NCBI GenBank assembly: GCA_963828415.1
Contig: CAWHEI010000001.1
Span: 620,001-684,000, forward strand
Length of the DNA: 64,000 bases
Source: Sva-07 sp963828415
GTDB taxonomy: Bacteria; Actinomycetota; Acidimicrobiia; Acidimicrobiales; Ilumatobacteraceae
Direction of reading: 5' to 3'
The notes below the pieces were generated by a model. It did no database searches. It had not been told where the DNA came from and worked only from the letters and a program-made list of their open reading frames with translations. Positions 53,598-62,189 of the stretch are shown in pieces (the first letter of the stretch is position 1; every line of letters starts with the position of its first letter). The position numbers and the translations under genes were made by a program.

Positions 53598-54608
53598 TCA
53601 GTCGGCGTGGCGGTCGAGGAGCATCGCATCGCCGAACGACAAGAAGCGGTAGTCGTCGGCCAGTGCGGTCTCGTACAGCGAGCGCCAGCGCGGGCCGATG
53701 AACGCATCGATCATCATCAGCAGCGTCGTCTTGGGGAGATGAAAGTTGGTCATCATTGCGTCGACCAACTGCCAGTCGAATCCTCGATGGATGAACAGAT
53801 CGGTACGACCCGTGGGCTCGTCGGACCGTGCTGCGGACTCGAGTGCGCGCACCGCCGTGGTGCCCACCGCGACCACCCGCTCGGCGTCGAGGCACGACTG
53901 CATCGTCTCGGGCGGCACCCGGTAGCGCTCGGTGTGCATCGGGTGGTCGAGCGGGTTGTCGGTGCTGATGGGCTGGAAGGTGTCGAGGCCGACCACGAGT
54001 TCGACCGTGGCCGTTCGGATCCCGGCCGCCGCGAGCCGCTCGAACAGCTCGGGGGTGAAGTGGAGCCCTGCGGTCGGCGCAGCGGCCGACCCCGGCTCGC
54101 GGGCGAACACCGTCTGGTACCGGTCAGGGTCGCCGAGGCGTTCTGAGATGTAGGGCGGCAACGGCATCTCGCCGTGACGGTCGAGCAGCACGACAGGATC
54201 GTCGTCGCCGATCAACTCGACCCAGAAGGTGTCGCCCGCCGGCGTCCGCTCCCCCATCCGCACCAGCGGCACCTCGCCAGCGAACAGATGCTCGCCAACC
54301 CGCACCTTGGCGCCGGGCCGCACCAATGCCTCCCACGTCCGACGATCAGCGTCCCATGGCTCGAGCAGCAGCACCTCGGCCGCTCCCCCGGTCGAGCGAT
54401 GCAACCGCAGACGCGCCGGAATCACGCGTGTCTCGTTGAGCACCAGCAGATCGCCCTCGCGGAGCAGCTCCGGCAGGTCGTGCACGTGACGGTGCTCCGG
54501 GGCGGCACTCCCCCGGTCGACCAGCAACCGAGCGCCATCACGTGGCTCGATCGGCGTCTGAGCGATCCGATCGTCCGGCAGCTCGTAATCGAAATCGGCG
54601 ATCAACAC
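53598..54608 (-). CDS. queA: S-adenosylmethionine:tRNA ribosyltransferase-isomerase
   Basis: 336 aa. It transfers and rearranges the ribose of SAM onto preQ1-tRNA to give epoxyqueuosine. Seen: FDYELPDDRIAQTPIEPRDGARLLV at the start, LLVLNETRVIPARL, AAPTAGLHFT (catalytic region), GLDTFQPI and TNFHLPKTTLLMM. The GTG at 54608 has a -10 element 6 nt upstream. Paired with tgt. Confidence 0.97.
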   Translation of the reverse strand: MLIADFDYELPDDRIAQTPIEPRDGARLLVDRGSAAPEHRHVHDLPELLREGDLLVLNETRVIPARLRLHRSTGGAAEVLLLEPWDADRRTWEALVRPGAKVRVGEHLFAGEVPLVRMGERTPAGDTFWVELIGDDDPVVLLDRHGEMPLPPYISERLGDPDRYQTVFAREPGSAAAPTAGLHFTPELFERLAAAGIRTATVELVVGLDTFQPISTDNPLDHPMHTERYRVPPETMQSCLDAERVVAVGTTAVRALESAARSDEPTGRTDLFIHRGFDWQLVDAMMTNFHLPKTTLLMMIDAFIGPRWRSLYETALADDYRFLSFGDAMLLDRHAD

Positions 54609-54614
54609 CCCGGG

Positions 54615-54620
54615 AGGTTA
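54615..54620 (-). promoter_or_regulatory. TAACCT -10 element, leaderless start of queA
   Basis: Minus-strand TAACCT ends 6 nt before the queA GTG at 54608, matching the elements before apt and the PhaF-like gene. Confidence 0.5.
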
Positions 54621-54646
54621 CGCAGCGCTTGGCACCGCGTCACCAG

Positions 54647-55693
54647 TCAGTCGAAGAGACTGGAGTTGCCGGACCGGCGCGGCGGGGTGAGCCCGAGGTG
54701 TTCGTAGGCGGCGTCGAGCACGACGCGCCCTCGTGGAGTTCGAGCGATCATGCCCTGGGTGATCAGGAACGGTTCGTACACGTCCTCGACCGTTTCGGGT
54801 TGTTCACCGACGCTGATGGCCACGGTCGACAGCCCGACCGGTCCACCGTTGAACTGCGTGCACAGTGCGTTCAGGATCGCCCGGTCGACCTTGTCGAGCC
54901 CGCGGTCGTCGACGCCGAACAGTGCCAGGCCCTGACGAGCGACTTCGGCATCGATCGTGCCGTCGGCACGAACCTCGGCGAAGTCGCGTACACGGCGCAG
55001 CAGTCGGTTGGCGATGCGCGGCGTTCCGCGCGATCGTCGAGCGATCTCCCACGCACCGTCGGCGTCGATGCGGACATCGAGGATCCCCGCCGCACGCTCG
55101 ACGATCGCTCGCAGCTCGTCGTCCTCGTAGTAGTCGAGACGGGCGACCAGCCCGAACCGGTCGCGGAGCGGGCCGGTGATCATGCCCGTGCGCGTCGTCG
55201 CGCCGACCAACGTGAACGGCGGCATCGTCAGACGGATGCTCGACGCTGCCGGGCCCTTGCCGACCACGATGTCGAGCTGGAAGTCTTCCATCGCCGGATA
55301 GAGGATCTCCTCGACCGCCCGCGACAGGCGGTGGATCTCGTCGATGAACAGCACGTCACCGTCTTCGAGCTTGGTGAGAATGGCCGCGAGGTCGCCGGCA
55401 CGCTCCAACGCCGGACCGGACGTGACGTGCAGATGAACACCCATCTCGGTCGCCACGATGCCGGCGAGCGTGGTTTTGCCGAGCCCGGGCGGCCCCGCGA
55501 ACAACAGGTGGTCGACCGGCTGGTCGCGTTTACGGGCTGCTTCGAGCACGATCCGCAGGTGCTCCTTGAGTTCACGCTGGCCAACGAACTCGTCGAGAGC
55601 CCGTGGCCGCAGGCCAGCTTCGAGTTCGACTTCGGCGTCGACCACGTCGTCGGCACCCGCACCGATGCCCGGGTCGAGGAACTCGTCACGCAC
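54647..55693 (-). CDS. ruvB: Holliday junction branch migration helicase RuvB
   Basis: 348 aa AAA+ motor. Seen: LRPRALDEFVGQRELKEHL, Walker A AGPPGLGKTTLAG, Walker B LFIDEIHRL, GATTRTGMITGPLRDRFG (sensor 1/Arg finger) and a C-terminal winged helix with RTPRGRVVLDAAYEHLG. The GTG start overlaps the ruvA stop by 8 nt. Confidence 0.98.
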   Translation of the reverse strand: MRDEFLDPGIGAGADDVVDAEVELEAGLRPRALDEFVGQRELKEHLRIVLEAARKRDQPVDHLLFAGPPGLGKTTLAGIVATEMGVHLHVTSGPALERAGDLAAILTKLEDGDVLFIDEIHRLSRAVEEILYPAMEDFQLDIVVGKGPAASSIRLTMPPFTLVGATTRTGMITGPLRDRFGLVARLDYYEDDELRAIVERAAGILDVRIDADGAWEIARRSRGTPRIANRLLRRVRDFAEVRADGTIDAEVARQGLALFGVDDRGLDKVDRAILNALCTQFNGGPVGLSTVAISVGEQPETVEDVYEPFLITQGMIARTPRGRVVLDAAYEHLGLTPPRRSGNSSLFD

Positions 55694-56273
55694 GGCGTGC
55701 CCCCAACGACTTCAGCGCGTCGCGAAGCAGCGTGGCCGAATCGGTGTCCGTCTGCAGCTCGCGGAGGACGTCGCGAATCTCGTCGGTTCCGTAGCCGAGA
55801 CTGGCGAGTGCGTCGCGCACGTCGGCAACCGCAGACGCCGACCCGTTCACGTCGGCGCCGTCGAGCATCGGCACCGACAACCGGTCGCGCAGATCGATGA
55901 TCAGCCGCTCAGCAGTTTTCTTGCCGATGCCCGGCACCAGCGTGAGCGCAGCGACGTCGTTGTTGGCCACCACGTCGAAGAGCGCACCAGGTGGGTGCGT
56001 GGCGAGGATCGCCATGGCCAGCGCCGGGCCGATCCCGTTCGTCTTGATCAACACCTGGAACGTCTGGCGGTCGTCGCGTGACGTGAACCCGAACAAGGTT
56101 TGGGCGTCTTCGCGGATGTGGTGATGGACGTAGAGGAACACCGGGGTACCCGGTTCCAGCTCGGCGAGGACCCGAGTCGACACGGCGACGAGGTACCCGA
56201 CCCCGCCGACTTCGAGCAGCACCGTGCCGTCGAGGTTGCGTTCGAGCACCGAGCCACGCAGCGAACCGATCAT
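55686..56273 (-). CDS. ruvA: Holliday junction DNA-binding subunit RuvA
   Basis: 195 aa. Domains: OB-fold (MIGSLRGSVLERNLDGTVLLEVGGVGYLV), two helix-hairpin-helix motifs (IKTNGIGPALAMAIL and LVPGIGKKTAERLIIDL) and a RuvB-binding C-terminal domain. The ATG at 56273 overlaps the ruvC stop (ATGA). Confidence 0.97.
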   Translation of the reverse strand: MIGSLRGSVLERNLDGTVLLEVGGVGYLVAVSTRVLAELEPGTPVFLYVHHHIREDAQTLFGFTSRDDRQTFQVLIKTNGIGPALAMAILATHPPGALFDVVANNDVAALTLVPGIGKKTAERLIIDLRDRLSVPMLDGADVNGSASAVADVRDALASLGYGTDEIRDVLRELQTDTDSATLLRDALKSLGARRA

Positions 56274-56779
56274 GCGCTTCGCACCGACGCTCGCAGGTGT
56301 GGCGACATCGCCAGGTGACACAACGCAAGTGCCGCAGCGTCGGCGGCGTCGGCAGGCTTCGGCAACGACGAGAGCCCAAGCCTTGCCTGCACCATCTTCT
56401 GGACCTGGACCTTGTCGGCTCCGCCCCAACCGGCCACCGCGTCCTTGACCTGATTGGGCGTGTACTGGATGACCTCGCAGCCGGCGAGTGCCGCCTCGGC
56501 CAGAGCCAGGCCGCTCGCTTGGCCCACACTCATCGCGGTGCGCACGTTGACCTGGAAGAACACCTGCTCGACAGCAACCACGTCAGGGCGGAACTCGGCG
56601 ATCAACGCCGTGAACTCGGTGCGCAGCGACGCCAACCGTTGCGGCAACGGGTCGGTACGCGGCGTCGTGATCACGCCGAGCGAGATCGCCACCGCCTTCG
56701 ACGCTCCCCGAGCATCGACCACGGCGTAACCGCACCGCGTCAATCCTGGGTCGATACCCAGCACGCGACACGACCGCAT
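56270..56779 (-). CDS. ruvC: Holliday junction endonuclease RuvC
   Basis: 169 aa from the ATG at 56779. It cuts Holliday junctions. Catalytic acids are visible: D10 in LGIDPGLTRCGYAV, Glu in VAVEQVFF, and two Asp in DAADAAALALCH. A GTG at 56812 would add 11 residues; a TAAGGT hexamer 8 nt before it favours that longer form, while length comparison favours 56779. First of ruvCAB. Confidence 0.95.
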   Translation of the reverse strand: MRSCRVLGIDPGLTRCGYAVVDARGASKAVAISLGVITTPRTDPLPQRLASLRTEFTALIAEFRPDVVAVEQVFFQVNVRTAMSVGQASGLALAEAALAGCEVIQYTPNQVKDAVAGWGGADKVQVQKMVQARLGLSSLPKPADAADAAALALCHLAMSPHLRASVRSA

Positions 56780-56820
56780 CGATGACCGGGACGACACACT
56801 GTTGGCGAACACAGGTTCGT

Positions 56821-56826
56821 ACCTTA
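56821..56826 (-). promoter_or_regulatory. TAnnnT -10 element upstream of ruvC
   Basis: Minus-strand TAAGGT ends 8 nt before GTG 56812, in the short gap after the peroxiredoxin gene. Confidence 0.4.
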
Positions 56827-56840
56827 GTGCGCCGGTGCGG

Positions 56841-57296
56841 TCAACTGGTGATCTTCTCCAATTCGCCGATCAGTTCCTTGACCGGCCGGAACGTGAGGCC
56901 GGCAATCGCCCGATGGGCGTAGCGGACCACTCCGTCGGCATCGATGATGAACACGCTGCGACGCGGGAACCCGATCGGCCCCAGCGTCCCGTAGAGACCA
57001 GCAACGGCCTTGTCGGTGTCGGCGAGCAGAGGGAACTCGAAACCGTGCTTGCCGGCGAACGCGTCGTGGCTGCTGACGTCCTGCGCGGAGATTCCGATGA
57101 CCTGCGCGTTCATCTCGCTGAACTGCTCGAGATCGTCGTTGTAGGTGTTGAGCTGTTTCGTGCAGACGGGCGTGTCGTCTCCGGGATAGAAGACCAGCAC
57201 GACCGGCTGGCCGCGAAAGTCGGCCAGCGAGTACTCGCTGCCGCCGGTGCCGGGCAGCGTGAAGTCGGGAGCCTGATCGCCGACGCCAAGACTCAC
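56841..57296 (-). CDS. Peroxiredoxin (BCP/AhpE type, 1-Cys)
   Basis: 151 aa. It reduces peroxides through C45 in YPGDDTPVCTKQLN (PxxxTxxC motif); the conserved Arg is present in the later FPRRSVFIID region. No other cysteine exists, so a 1-Cys mechanism needing an external thiol (mycothiol or mycoredoxin in actinobacteria) is expected. The GTG start overlaps the yebC stop (GTGA). Confidence 0.92.
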   Translation of the reverse strand: MSLGVGDQAPDFTLPGTGGSEYSLADFRGQPVVLVFYPGDDTPVCTKQLNTYNDDLEQFSEMNAQVIGISAQDVSSHDAFAGKHGFEFPLLADTDKAVAGLYGTLGPIGFPRRSVFIIDADGVVRYAHRAIAGLTFRPVKELIGELEKITS

Positions 57297-58042
57297 GACG
57301 CTGCCACCTCCATCAGTTCGTCGCTCATGTCGAAGTTCGAGAACACGTCCTGCACGTCGTCGTTGTCCTCGAGCGCTTCGAGGATGCGCAGGATCGCCTT
57401 CGCGTCAGCGGTGTCGGTGACCGGGACCAGGTTGTCGGCCACCATCGGCGAGTCGGCCGAGATCACCTCGATGCCAGCGTCGTCGATCGCGCCCTTGACG
57501 TCGTAGACGACCGACGGCTCGGTCATCACGCGAAACGCTCCGTCGCCCTCGGAGATGACATCGTCGGCGCCGGCCTCGATCGCCGCCATCATGATCGTGT
57601 CCTCGTCGACGCCGTCTCCGGTGATGATCACGCCACGGCGATGGAACTGCCAGCCGACCGCTCCCGGCTCGGCCATCGACCCACCGAGCTTGGAGAAGAT
57701 GTTGCGGATCTCTGCGCCGGTGCGGTTGCGGTTGTCGGTGAGCACGTCGATCATCAACGCCACACCACCGGGCGCATAGCCCTCGTACATGATGCTCTCG
57801 TAGGTGCCACCGTCGTCGTCGCCGGTTCCCCGCTTGATCGCGCGGTCGATGGCGTCATTGGTCATCCGACCCGCCTTGGCCTTCTGGACCGCGGTACGCA
57901 ACGTGGGGTTGGTGTCGACGTCGCCACCGCTCTTCGCCGCCACCTCGATCTGCCGGGCGAGTTTTGCGAAGAGCTTGCCCCGCGCCTTGTCGGCGGCGCC
58001 CTTCTTGTGTTTGATCGTTGCCCATTTGGAGTGGCCGGACAT
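57293..58042 (-). CDS. yebC: YebC/PmpR-family protein
   Basis: 249 aa. Seen: the invariant MSGHSKWATIKHKKGAADKARGKLFAKLAR start, NPTLRTAVQKAKAGRMTNDAIDRAIKRG and YEGYAPGGVALMIDVLTDNRNRT. The family includes DNA-binding regulators and, for one subgroup, factors that help ribosomes through proline-rich stretches. It lies between pdxT and ruvC as in other bacteria. GGAG lies 6 nt before the ATG. Confidence 0.96.
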   Translation of the reverse strand: MSGHSKWATIKHKKGAADKARGKLFAKLARQIEVAAKSGGDVDTNPTLRTAVQKAKAGRMTNDAIDRAIKRGTGDDDGGTYESIMYEGYAPGGVALMIDVLTDNRNRTGAEIRNIFSKLGGSMAEPGAVGWQFHRRGVIITGDGVDEDTIMMAAIEAGADDVISEGDGAFRVMTEPSVVYDVKGAIDDAGIEVISADSPMVADNLVPVTDTADAKAILRILEALEDNDDVQDVFSNFDMSDELMEVAAS

Positions 58043-58070
58043 GAGTGCTCCGTTGCGTTTCGGTCGTGCG

Positions 58071-58685
58071 TCAGTCGGTGAGCGAGTCGAGGAAGAGTTG
58101 GTGCAGGCGTGCGTCGTCGGTGAGTTCCGGATGGAACGCTGCCACCGTACAGCGCGCGCTGCGAACGAGAACAGGCACGCCGTCGTGGCGGGCGAGAACC
58201 TCGACATCGGGTCCGACGCGTTCGACGAACGGGGCTCGGATGAACACGGCGTGGAAGGCGTCGCTGAGCCCGTCGACGTCGAGATCGACTTCGAAGCTGT
58301 CGAGTTGCCGCCCGTAGCCATTTCGTCGAACCGTCAGGTCGATCAGATCGAATCCTCGCTGGTCAGGACGTCCGTCGAGCACGTCGGTGGCGCACAGGAT
58401 CATGCCGGCACAGGTGCCGAACACGGGCAACCCGTCGATCAGACGTCCCTTCAGGTCGTCGAAGAGCCCGCTCGTGGTGAGCAGCCGCGACATCGTGGTG
58501 CTCTCGCCTCCGGGCAGCACGATCGCGTCGAGACCGTCGAGGTCGTTCGCCGTCCGCACCAAGGGCGCAGTAGCGCCGAGTTGCTCGAGGCGTTGTCGAT
58601 GTACGTCGAAGGCCCCTTGCAGGGCGAGTACGCCAACGGTCCGGCCGACTCGAAGAGTGCGGGTGTCACCAGCCCCGTTCGGCAT
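58071..58685 (-). CDS. pdxT: Pyridoxal 5'-phosphate synthase glutaminase subunit
   Basis: 204 aa. It supplies ammonia from glutamine to PdxS. Seen: GVLALQGAFDVHRQRL, VLPGGESTTMSRLL, the nucleophile C92 in FGTCAGMIL, and H185/E187 in AFHPEL. The ATG at 58685 overlaps pdxS by 20 nt and leaves a 16-residue N-terminal extension before the conserved core. Confidence 0.95.
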   Translation of the reverse strand: MPNGAGDTRTLRVGRTVGVLALQGAFDVHRQRLEQLGATAPLVRTANDLDGLDAIVLPGGESTTMSRLLTTSGLFDDLKGRLIDGLPVFGTCAGMILCATDVLDGRPDQRGFDLIDLTVRRNGYGRQLDSFEVDLDVDGLSDAFHAVFIRAPFVERVGPDVEVLARHDGVPVLVRSARCTVAAFHPELTDDARLHQLFLDSLTD

Positions 58686-59547
58686 ATCGCTGGTTGATCT
58701 CGTCCATCCCGATGCCGGTCATCGGTGCGCCGAGGCCACGGCTGACCTTGGCGAGGATGTCGGCGTCGTTGAAGTGGGTGGTCGCCTCGACGATGGCCTT
58801 GGCACGCGGCGACGGATCCTCGGACTTGAAGATGCCGGAACCGACGAACACCGCTTCGGCGCCGAGCTGCATCGCCAACGCAGCGTCGGCCGGGGTGGCC
58901 AGGCCACCGGCGCAGAACAACGGAACCTGCAGCTTGCCGGTCTCAGCGATCTCTTGGACGAGCGGCAGGGGCGCCTGGAGCCGCTTGGCCCACTCGAACA
59001 GCTCGGCCTCGTCGGCCTGGGTGATCTTGCGCATGTCGCCGATGATGTTGCGCAGGTGCCGAACAGCTTCCACCACGTTGCCCGTGCCGGCTTCGCCCTT
59101 CGAGCGGATCATGGCGGCACCCTCGGAGATGCGCCGCAGCGCTTCGCCGAGGTTGGTGGCGCCGCACACGAACGGCACGTCGAACGCGAACTTGTCGATG
59201 TGATGCGTCTCGTCGGCGGGGGTGAGCACCTCGGACTCGTCGACGAAGTCGACACCGAGCGCCTGCAGGATCTGCGCCTCGACGAAGTGACCGATGCGGG
59301 CCTTGGCCATCACCGGGATCGACACGGCGGCCTGAATGCCCTCGATCATCTCAGGGTCGCTCATTCGGGCCACCCCGCCGTCACGACGAATGTCGGCCGG
59401 GACGCGCTCGAGGGCCATCACCGCGACGGCGCCGGCGTCTTCGGCGATCTTCGCCTGCTCGGGGGTGACGACGTCCATGATGACGCCGCCCTTCATCATC
59501 TCGGCGAGTCCGCGCTTGACGGGGAAGGTTCCGGTGCTGCCAGTCAT
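58666..59547 (-). CDS. pdxS: Pyridoxal 5'-phosphate synthase lyase subunit
   Basis: 293 aa TIM barrel that makes PLP from ribose-5-phosphate, glyceraldehyde-3-phosphate and ammonia. Both catalytic lysines are present: K82 (VMAKARIGH) and K150 (MIRSKGEAGTGN). GGLATPADAALAMQLGAEAVFVGSGIF forms the phosphate site. The ATG at 59547 has a -10 element 6 nt upstream. Confidence 0.98.
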   Translation of the reverse strand: MTGSTGTFPVKRGLAEMMKGGVIMDVVTPEQAKIAEDAGAVAVMALERVPADIRRDGGVARMSDPEMIEGIQAAVSIPVMAKARIGHFVEAQILQALGVDFVDESEVLTPADETHHIDKFAFDVPFVCGATNLGEALRRISEGAAMIRSKGEAGTGNVVEAVRHLRNIIGDMRKITQADEAELFEWAKRLQAPLPLVQEIAETGKLQVPLFCAGGLATPADAALAMQLGAEAVFVGSGIFKSEDPSPRAKAIVEATTHFNDADILAKVSRGLGAPMTGIGMDEINQRYAERGW

Positions 59548-59553
59548 CTCGTC

Positions 59554-59559
59554 ATCGTA
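59554..59559 (-). promoter_or_regulatory. TAnnnT -10 element, leaderless start of pdxS
   Basis: Minus-strand TACGAT ends 6 nt before the pdxS ATG at 59547; there is no Shine-Dalgarno sequence. Confidence 0.45.
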
Positions 59560-59590
59560 CTTTCGTTGCCGGCGATCCGCTGCGGCGAGA

Positions 59591-60691
59591 TCACGGTGCG
59601 GGTGGTGTCGATGGCAACACCACGACCGCTCCAGCATTGACGTCGTCGACGTCGGCCAGCTCGATCCACGTGTTCCCTGGGGCGAACTGGATCGGTTCGC
59701 CGTCGGGCCCGACGTACTCGATCGGAAAGAGCGAGAACTCGCGCTTCCACGTTCCCTCGATGACCTCGCCACCGGAGAAGAAGTACGCCGGTCCGGTGCC
59801 GACGGTCTGGGCCTCCGGGCTGCGGCGGTCAGCGGGGCTCGGCGCGTACGCCACACCGAGCACGATCACATTGGTGGCTCGGATCCGACCGAAGACCTTG
59901 TCGTCGTGAGCTCGACCGCGCTGCGAGCGGTCGAACTTCTCGAATTCGGGGTTCCAGGTCCACTCGATGTTCTCCGAGCCGACGCGAGCCGTGACTCCAG
60001 CGGTCGACTCGCCGCCGAACTCGTCGTCGGCCTCGAGGTACTGGAGCTGCGCATCCGGGGGGCCGGGGTGACCCAAGGGGGTCTGGGACCAGATGTTGTC
60101 GGTGGTCGTGTACAGGTTGTGCGGCGCGCCGCCCGGCCCGCGGAAGTACCCGGACGCATTGCTCGGGCCCAGGTTGATCAGCGTCGACTCGTTGATCGCG
60201 CGGGTCACGTTGGGGTTGCCACCGCTCCACACGAACAGCGGCTGGTTGAACGAGGTGAACAGGTCGACGTCCTGGGTGCGTCCAGACCGGATCGGCCCGA
60301 TCGGGTCGGAACTCTGCGAGTGGAACACCGCAGCGAACCGTGTGGTGCGGCCCTCGACGATCTCTTCGAACACGATGTCGGCGACGGCGAGGCCGCTGTG
60401 GTTCGGCACGGCCGCTGCGTTGTTGTCGATCTTGGCGACGAGCGCCGCACGCTGCAGCACCTGGTCCTCGCTGTCGAGCGGCTGACCGGTGAGCGGTTGG
60501 CGGATCGTGGCCGGCAGCGTCGTGGTGGTGGTCGTCGATGTCGACGACGTCGTCGTGGTTGCCTTGACCGTCGTGGACGTCGTGGACGTCGAGCTGGTGG
60601 TCGTCGAGTCGTCGCCACCGCCCCCACCACCGCATGCAGCGGCGACGAGGGCCAAGACGGCGAGTGCAATGAACGGGCGGGCTGGTTTCAT
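59591..60691 (-). CDS. DUF3048-domain lipoprotein
   Basis: 366 aa. A signal peptide ends in the lipobox LVAAAC (Cys20), followed by a Gly run and a Thr/Ser-rich linker (about 28-62). The rest is DUF3048 (YerB-like): LVAKIDNNAAAVPNHSGLAVADIVFEEIVEGRTTRFAAVFHS and GPIRSGRTQDVDLF near 80-145, and a C-terminal part with NTWIELADVD. YerB in Bacillus is a surface lipoprotein of unknown role. The ATG shares a base with the htpX stop (TGATG), so it is co-transcribed with the membrane protease. Confidence 0.86.
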   Translation of the reverse strand: MKPARPFIALAVLALVAAACGGGGGGDDSTTTSSTSTTSTTVKATTTTSSTSTTTTTTLPATIRQPLTGQPLDSEDQVLQRAALVAKIDNNAAAVPNHSGLAVADIVFEEIVEGRTTRFAAVFHSQSSDPIGPIRSGRTQDVDLFTSFNQPLFVWSGGNPNVTRAINESTLINLGPSNASGYFRGPGGAPHNLYTTTDNIWSQTPLGHPGPPDAQLQYLEADDEFGGESTAGVTARVGSENIEWTWNPEFEKFDRSQRGRAHDDKVFGRIRATNVIVLGVAYAPSPADRRSPEAQTVGTGPAYFFSGGEVIEGTWKREFSLFPIEYVGPDGEPIQFAPGNTWIELADVDDVNAGAVVVLPSTPPAP

Positions 60692-61596
60692 CAGAGTTCT
60701 CTCAGGAGTGCGATTCGCTCGTCGAGCGGGGGGTGGGTGTCGAACATTCGGTGGATGCCGCCCAGCTTGCCGGCGTCGCCGACGCCGCTCATGGGCTGCT
60801 CGATCCACAAGTGTGCCGTAGCGGTGGACGCCGAATGCGTCACCGTGGTGTCGTCCTTCAGCTTCTCGAGCGCTGAGATCAGACCCGGCGGGTAGCGGGT
60901 GAGCTGGCAGGCGCTGACATCGGCGAGCGTCTCTCGACGGCGAGAGATCGTGGCCTGCATGATCTTGGCGATGATCGGTGCGACGACGAGCAGCACGATG
61001 CCGGCGTAGGCCAGCGGATTGTTGCCGTTGCTCTGGTCGCCGCGGCGAGCCACTCGGCCACCGTTCCACCACATCGTGCGGATCGCCAGGTCGGCCATCA
61101 GGGCAACGGCGCCGACCATCACGACCGCGAGCGTCGACACCAGGATGTCGTAGTTGCGGATGTGGCTCAGTTCATGGGCCACCACCCCTTCGAGTTCCAC
61201 GCGGTTCATCTTCTCGAGCAGTCCCGTCGTGACCGCAATGGCGGCGTGGTTCGGGTTGCGGCCGGTGGCGAATGCGTTCGGGGCCGGGTCGTCGATCACG
61301 TAGACGCCCGGTTTGGGAAGCCCACCGGCGATGCAGAGCCCCTCGACCAGGTTGTGGAGACGCTGGTACTCCTCCGGCGGCGCGGGACGCGCCCGGCTGA
61401 CGGCCAGGGCGATCCGATCGGCGCGCCAGTACGACGTGAACGCGACCACGCCGCTGAACACGAGGGCCACGACCGTGAACACCACGGCGTTGCCGACGAT
61501 GGCCCCGATCGCCGCACCGACGAGCACGACGAAACCGACGAAGCCCGCCACGAGCAGCACGCTGCGCCGCTTGTTCGATCTGATCAGTTCGAACAT
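60691..61596 (-). CDS. htpX: M48 family membrane zinc metalloprotease HtpX
   Basis: 301 aa. Two N-terminal membrane helices (residues about 12-52), the zinc motif HELSH at 141-145, two more helices (about 150-215) and a downstream Glu ligand in SRRRETLADVSA. It degrades misfolded membrane proteins on the cytoplasmic side. It lies 10 nt after lemA, a frequent pairing in actinobacteria. Confidence 0.94.
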   Translation of the reverse strand: MFELIRSNKRRSVLLVAGFVGFVVLVGAAIGAIVGNAVVFTVVALVFSGVVAFTSYWRADRIALAVSRARPAPPEEYQRLHNLVEGLCIAGGLPKPGVYVIDDPAPNAFATGRNPNHAAIAVTTGLLEKMNRVELEGVVAHELSHIRNYDILVSTLAVVMVGAVALMADLAIRTMWWNGGRVARRGDQSNGNNPLAYAGIVLLVVAPIIAKIMQATISRRRETLADVSACQLTRYPPGLISALEKLKDDTTVTHSASTATAHLWIEQPMSGVGDAGKLGGIHRMFDTHPPLDERIALLREL

Positions 61597-61606
61597 CTCA
61601 GCGACT

Positions 61607-62161
61607 TCAGAACTGGACCGTCGGAGCGATTCGGGCCTGGTCGTCGGCCTCGAAGTACTCCTTCGCTTCGAAGTTGAACATCTTCGCGATGATCACCGTG
61701 GGGAACGACTCGAGCTTGTTGTCGTACGTCAACACACTGTCGTTGTAGAACTGGCGAGCGTAGGCGACACGGCCCTCGGTGGCGGTCAGTTCTTCCTGCA
61801 ACGCCAGGAAGTTCTGGTTCGCCTTCAGGTCCGGATACGCCTCGCTGAGTGCGAACAGCTGCCGCAGCGCACCCGACAGCATGTCGTTGGCCTCGGCCTG
61901 AGCGGCTGGCGTGTCGGGCGCAGCGATCGCCGAGTTGCGTGCGGCCACGACCGCTTCGAGGGTCTCGCGTTCGTGGGCGGCGTATCCCTTCACGGTTTCG
62001 ACGAGGTTCGGGATGAGGTCGATCCGACGCTTCAACTGGACGTCGATCTGGGACCAGGCGTTCTCGACCTGGTTGCGCGATCGAACCAGGCCGTTGTACG
62101 AGATGATCAAGAACGCCACCAGGATCACCACGACGATGATCACGATGATGAGGGGAAGCAT
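61607..62161 (-). CDS. lemA: LemA family membrane protein
   Basis: 184 aa. One N-terminal helix (IVIIVVVILVAFLIISYNGLV), then the family core SRNQVENAWSQIDVQLKRRIDLIPNLVETVKGYAAHERETLEAVVAARN. The function is not well defined; it often travels with htpX. The ATG at 62161 has a -10 element 7 nt upstream. Confidence 0.94.
   Translation of the reverse strand: MLPLIIVIIVVVILVAFLIISYNGLVRSRNQVENAWSQIDVQLKRRIDLIPNLVETVKGYAAHERETLEAVVAARNSAIAAPDTPAAQAEANDMLSGALRQLFALSEAYPDLKANQNFLALQEELTATEGRVAYARQFYNDSVLTYDNKLESFPTVIIAKMFNFEAKEYFEADDQARIAPTVQF
62069..62074 (-). other. No separate element (inside lemA coding sequence)
   Basis: Checked as a possible -10 region for lemA and found to be inside the coding sequence; the real candidate is at 62169-62174. 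Confidence 0.05.
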
Positions 62162-62168
62162 TTGGACG

Positions 62169-62174
62169 AGTCTA
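62169..62174 (-). promoter_or_regulatory. TAnnnT -10 element, leaderless start of lemA
   Basis: Minus-strand TAGACT ends 7 nt before the lemA ATG at 62161; there is no Shine-Dalgarno sequence. Confidence 0.5.
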
Positions 62175-62189
62175 CGGCGGCACCCTCGG

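Noticed and set aside
62069..62074. Second -10 site for lemA
   Set aside because: It falls inside the lemA coding sequence; the credible element is at 62169-62174, so the low-confidence feature entry at this place should be ignored.
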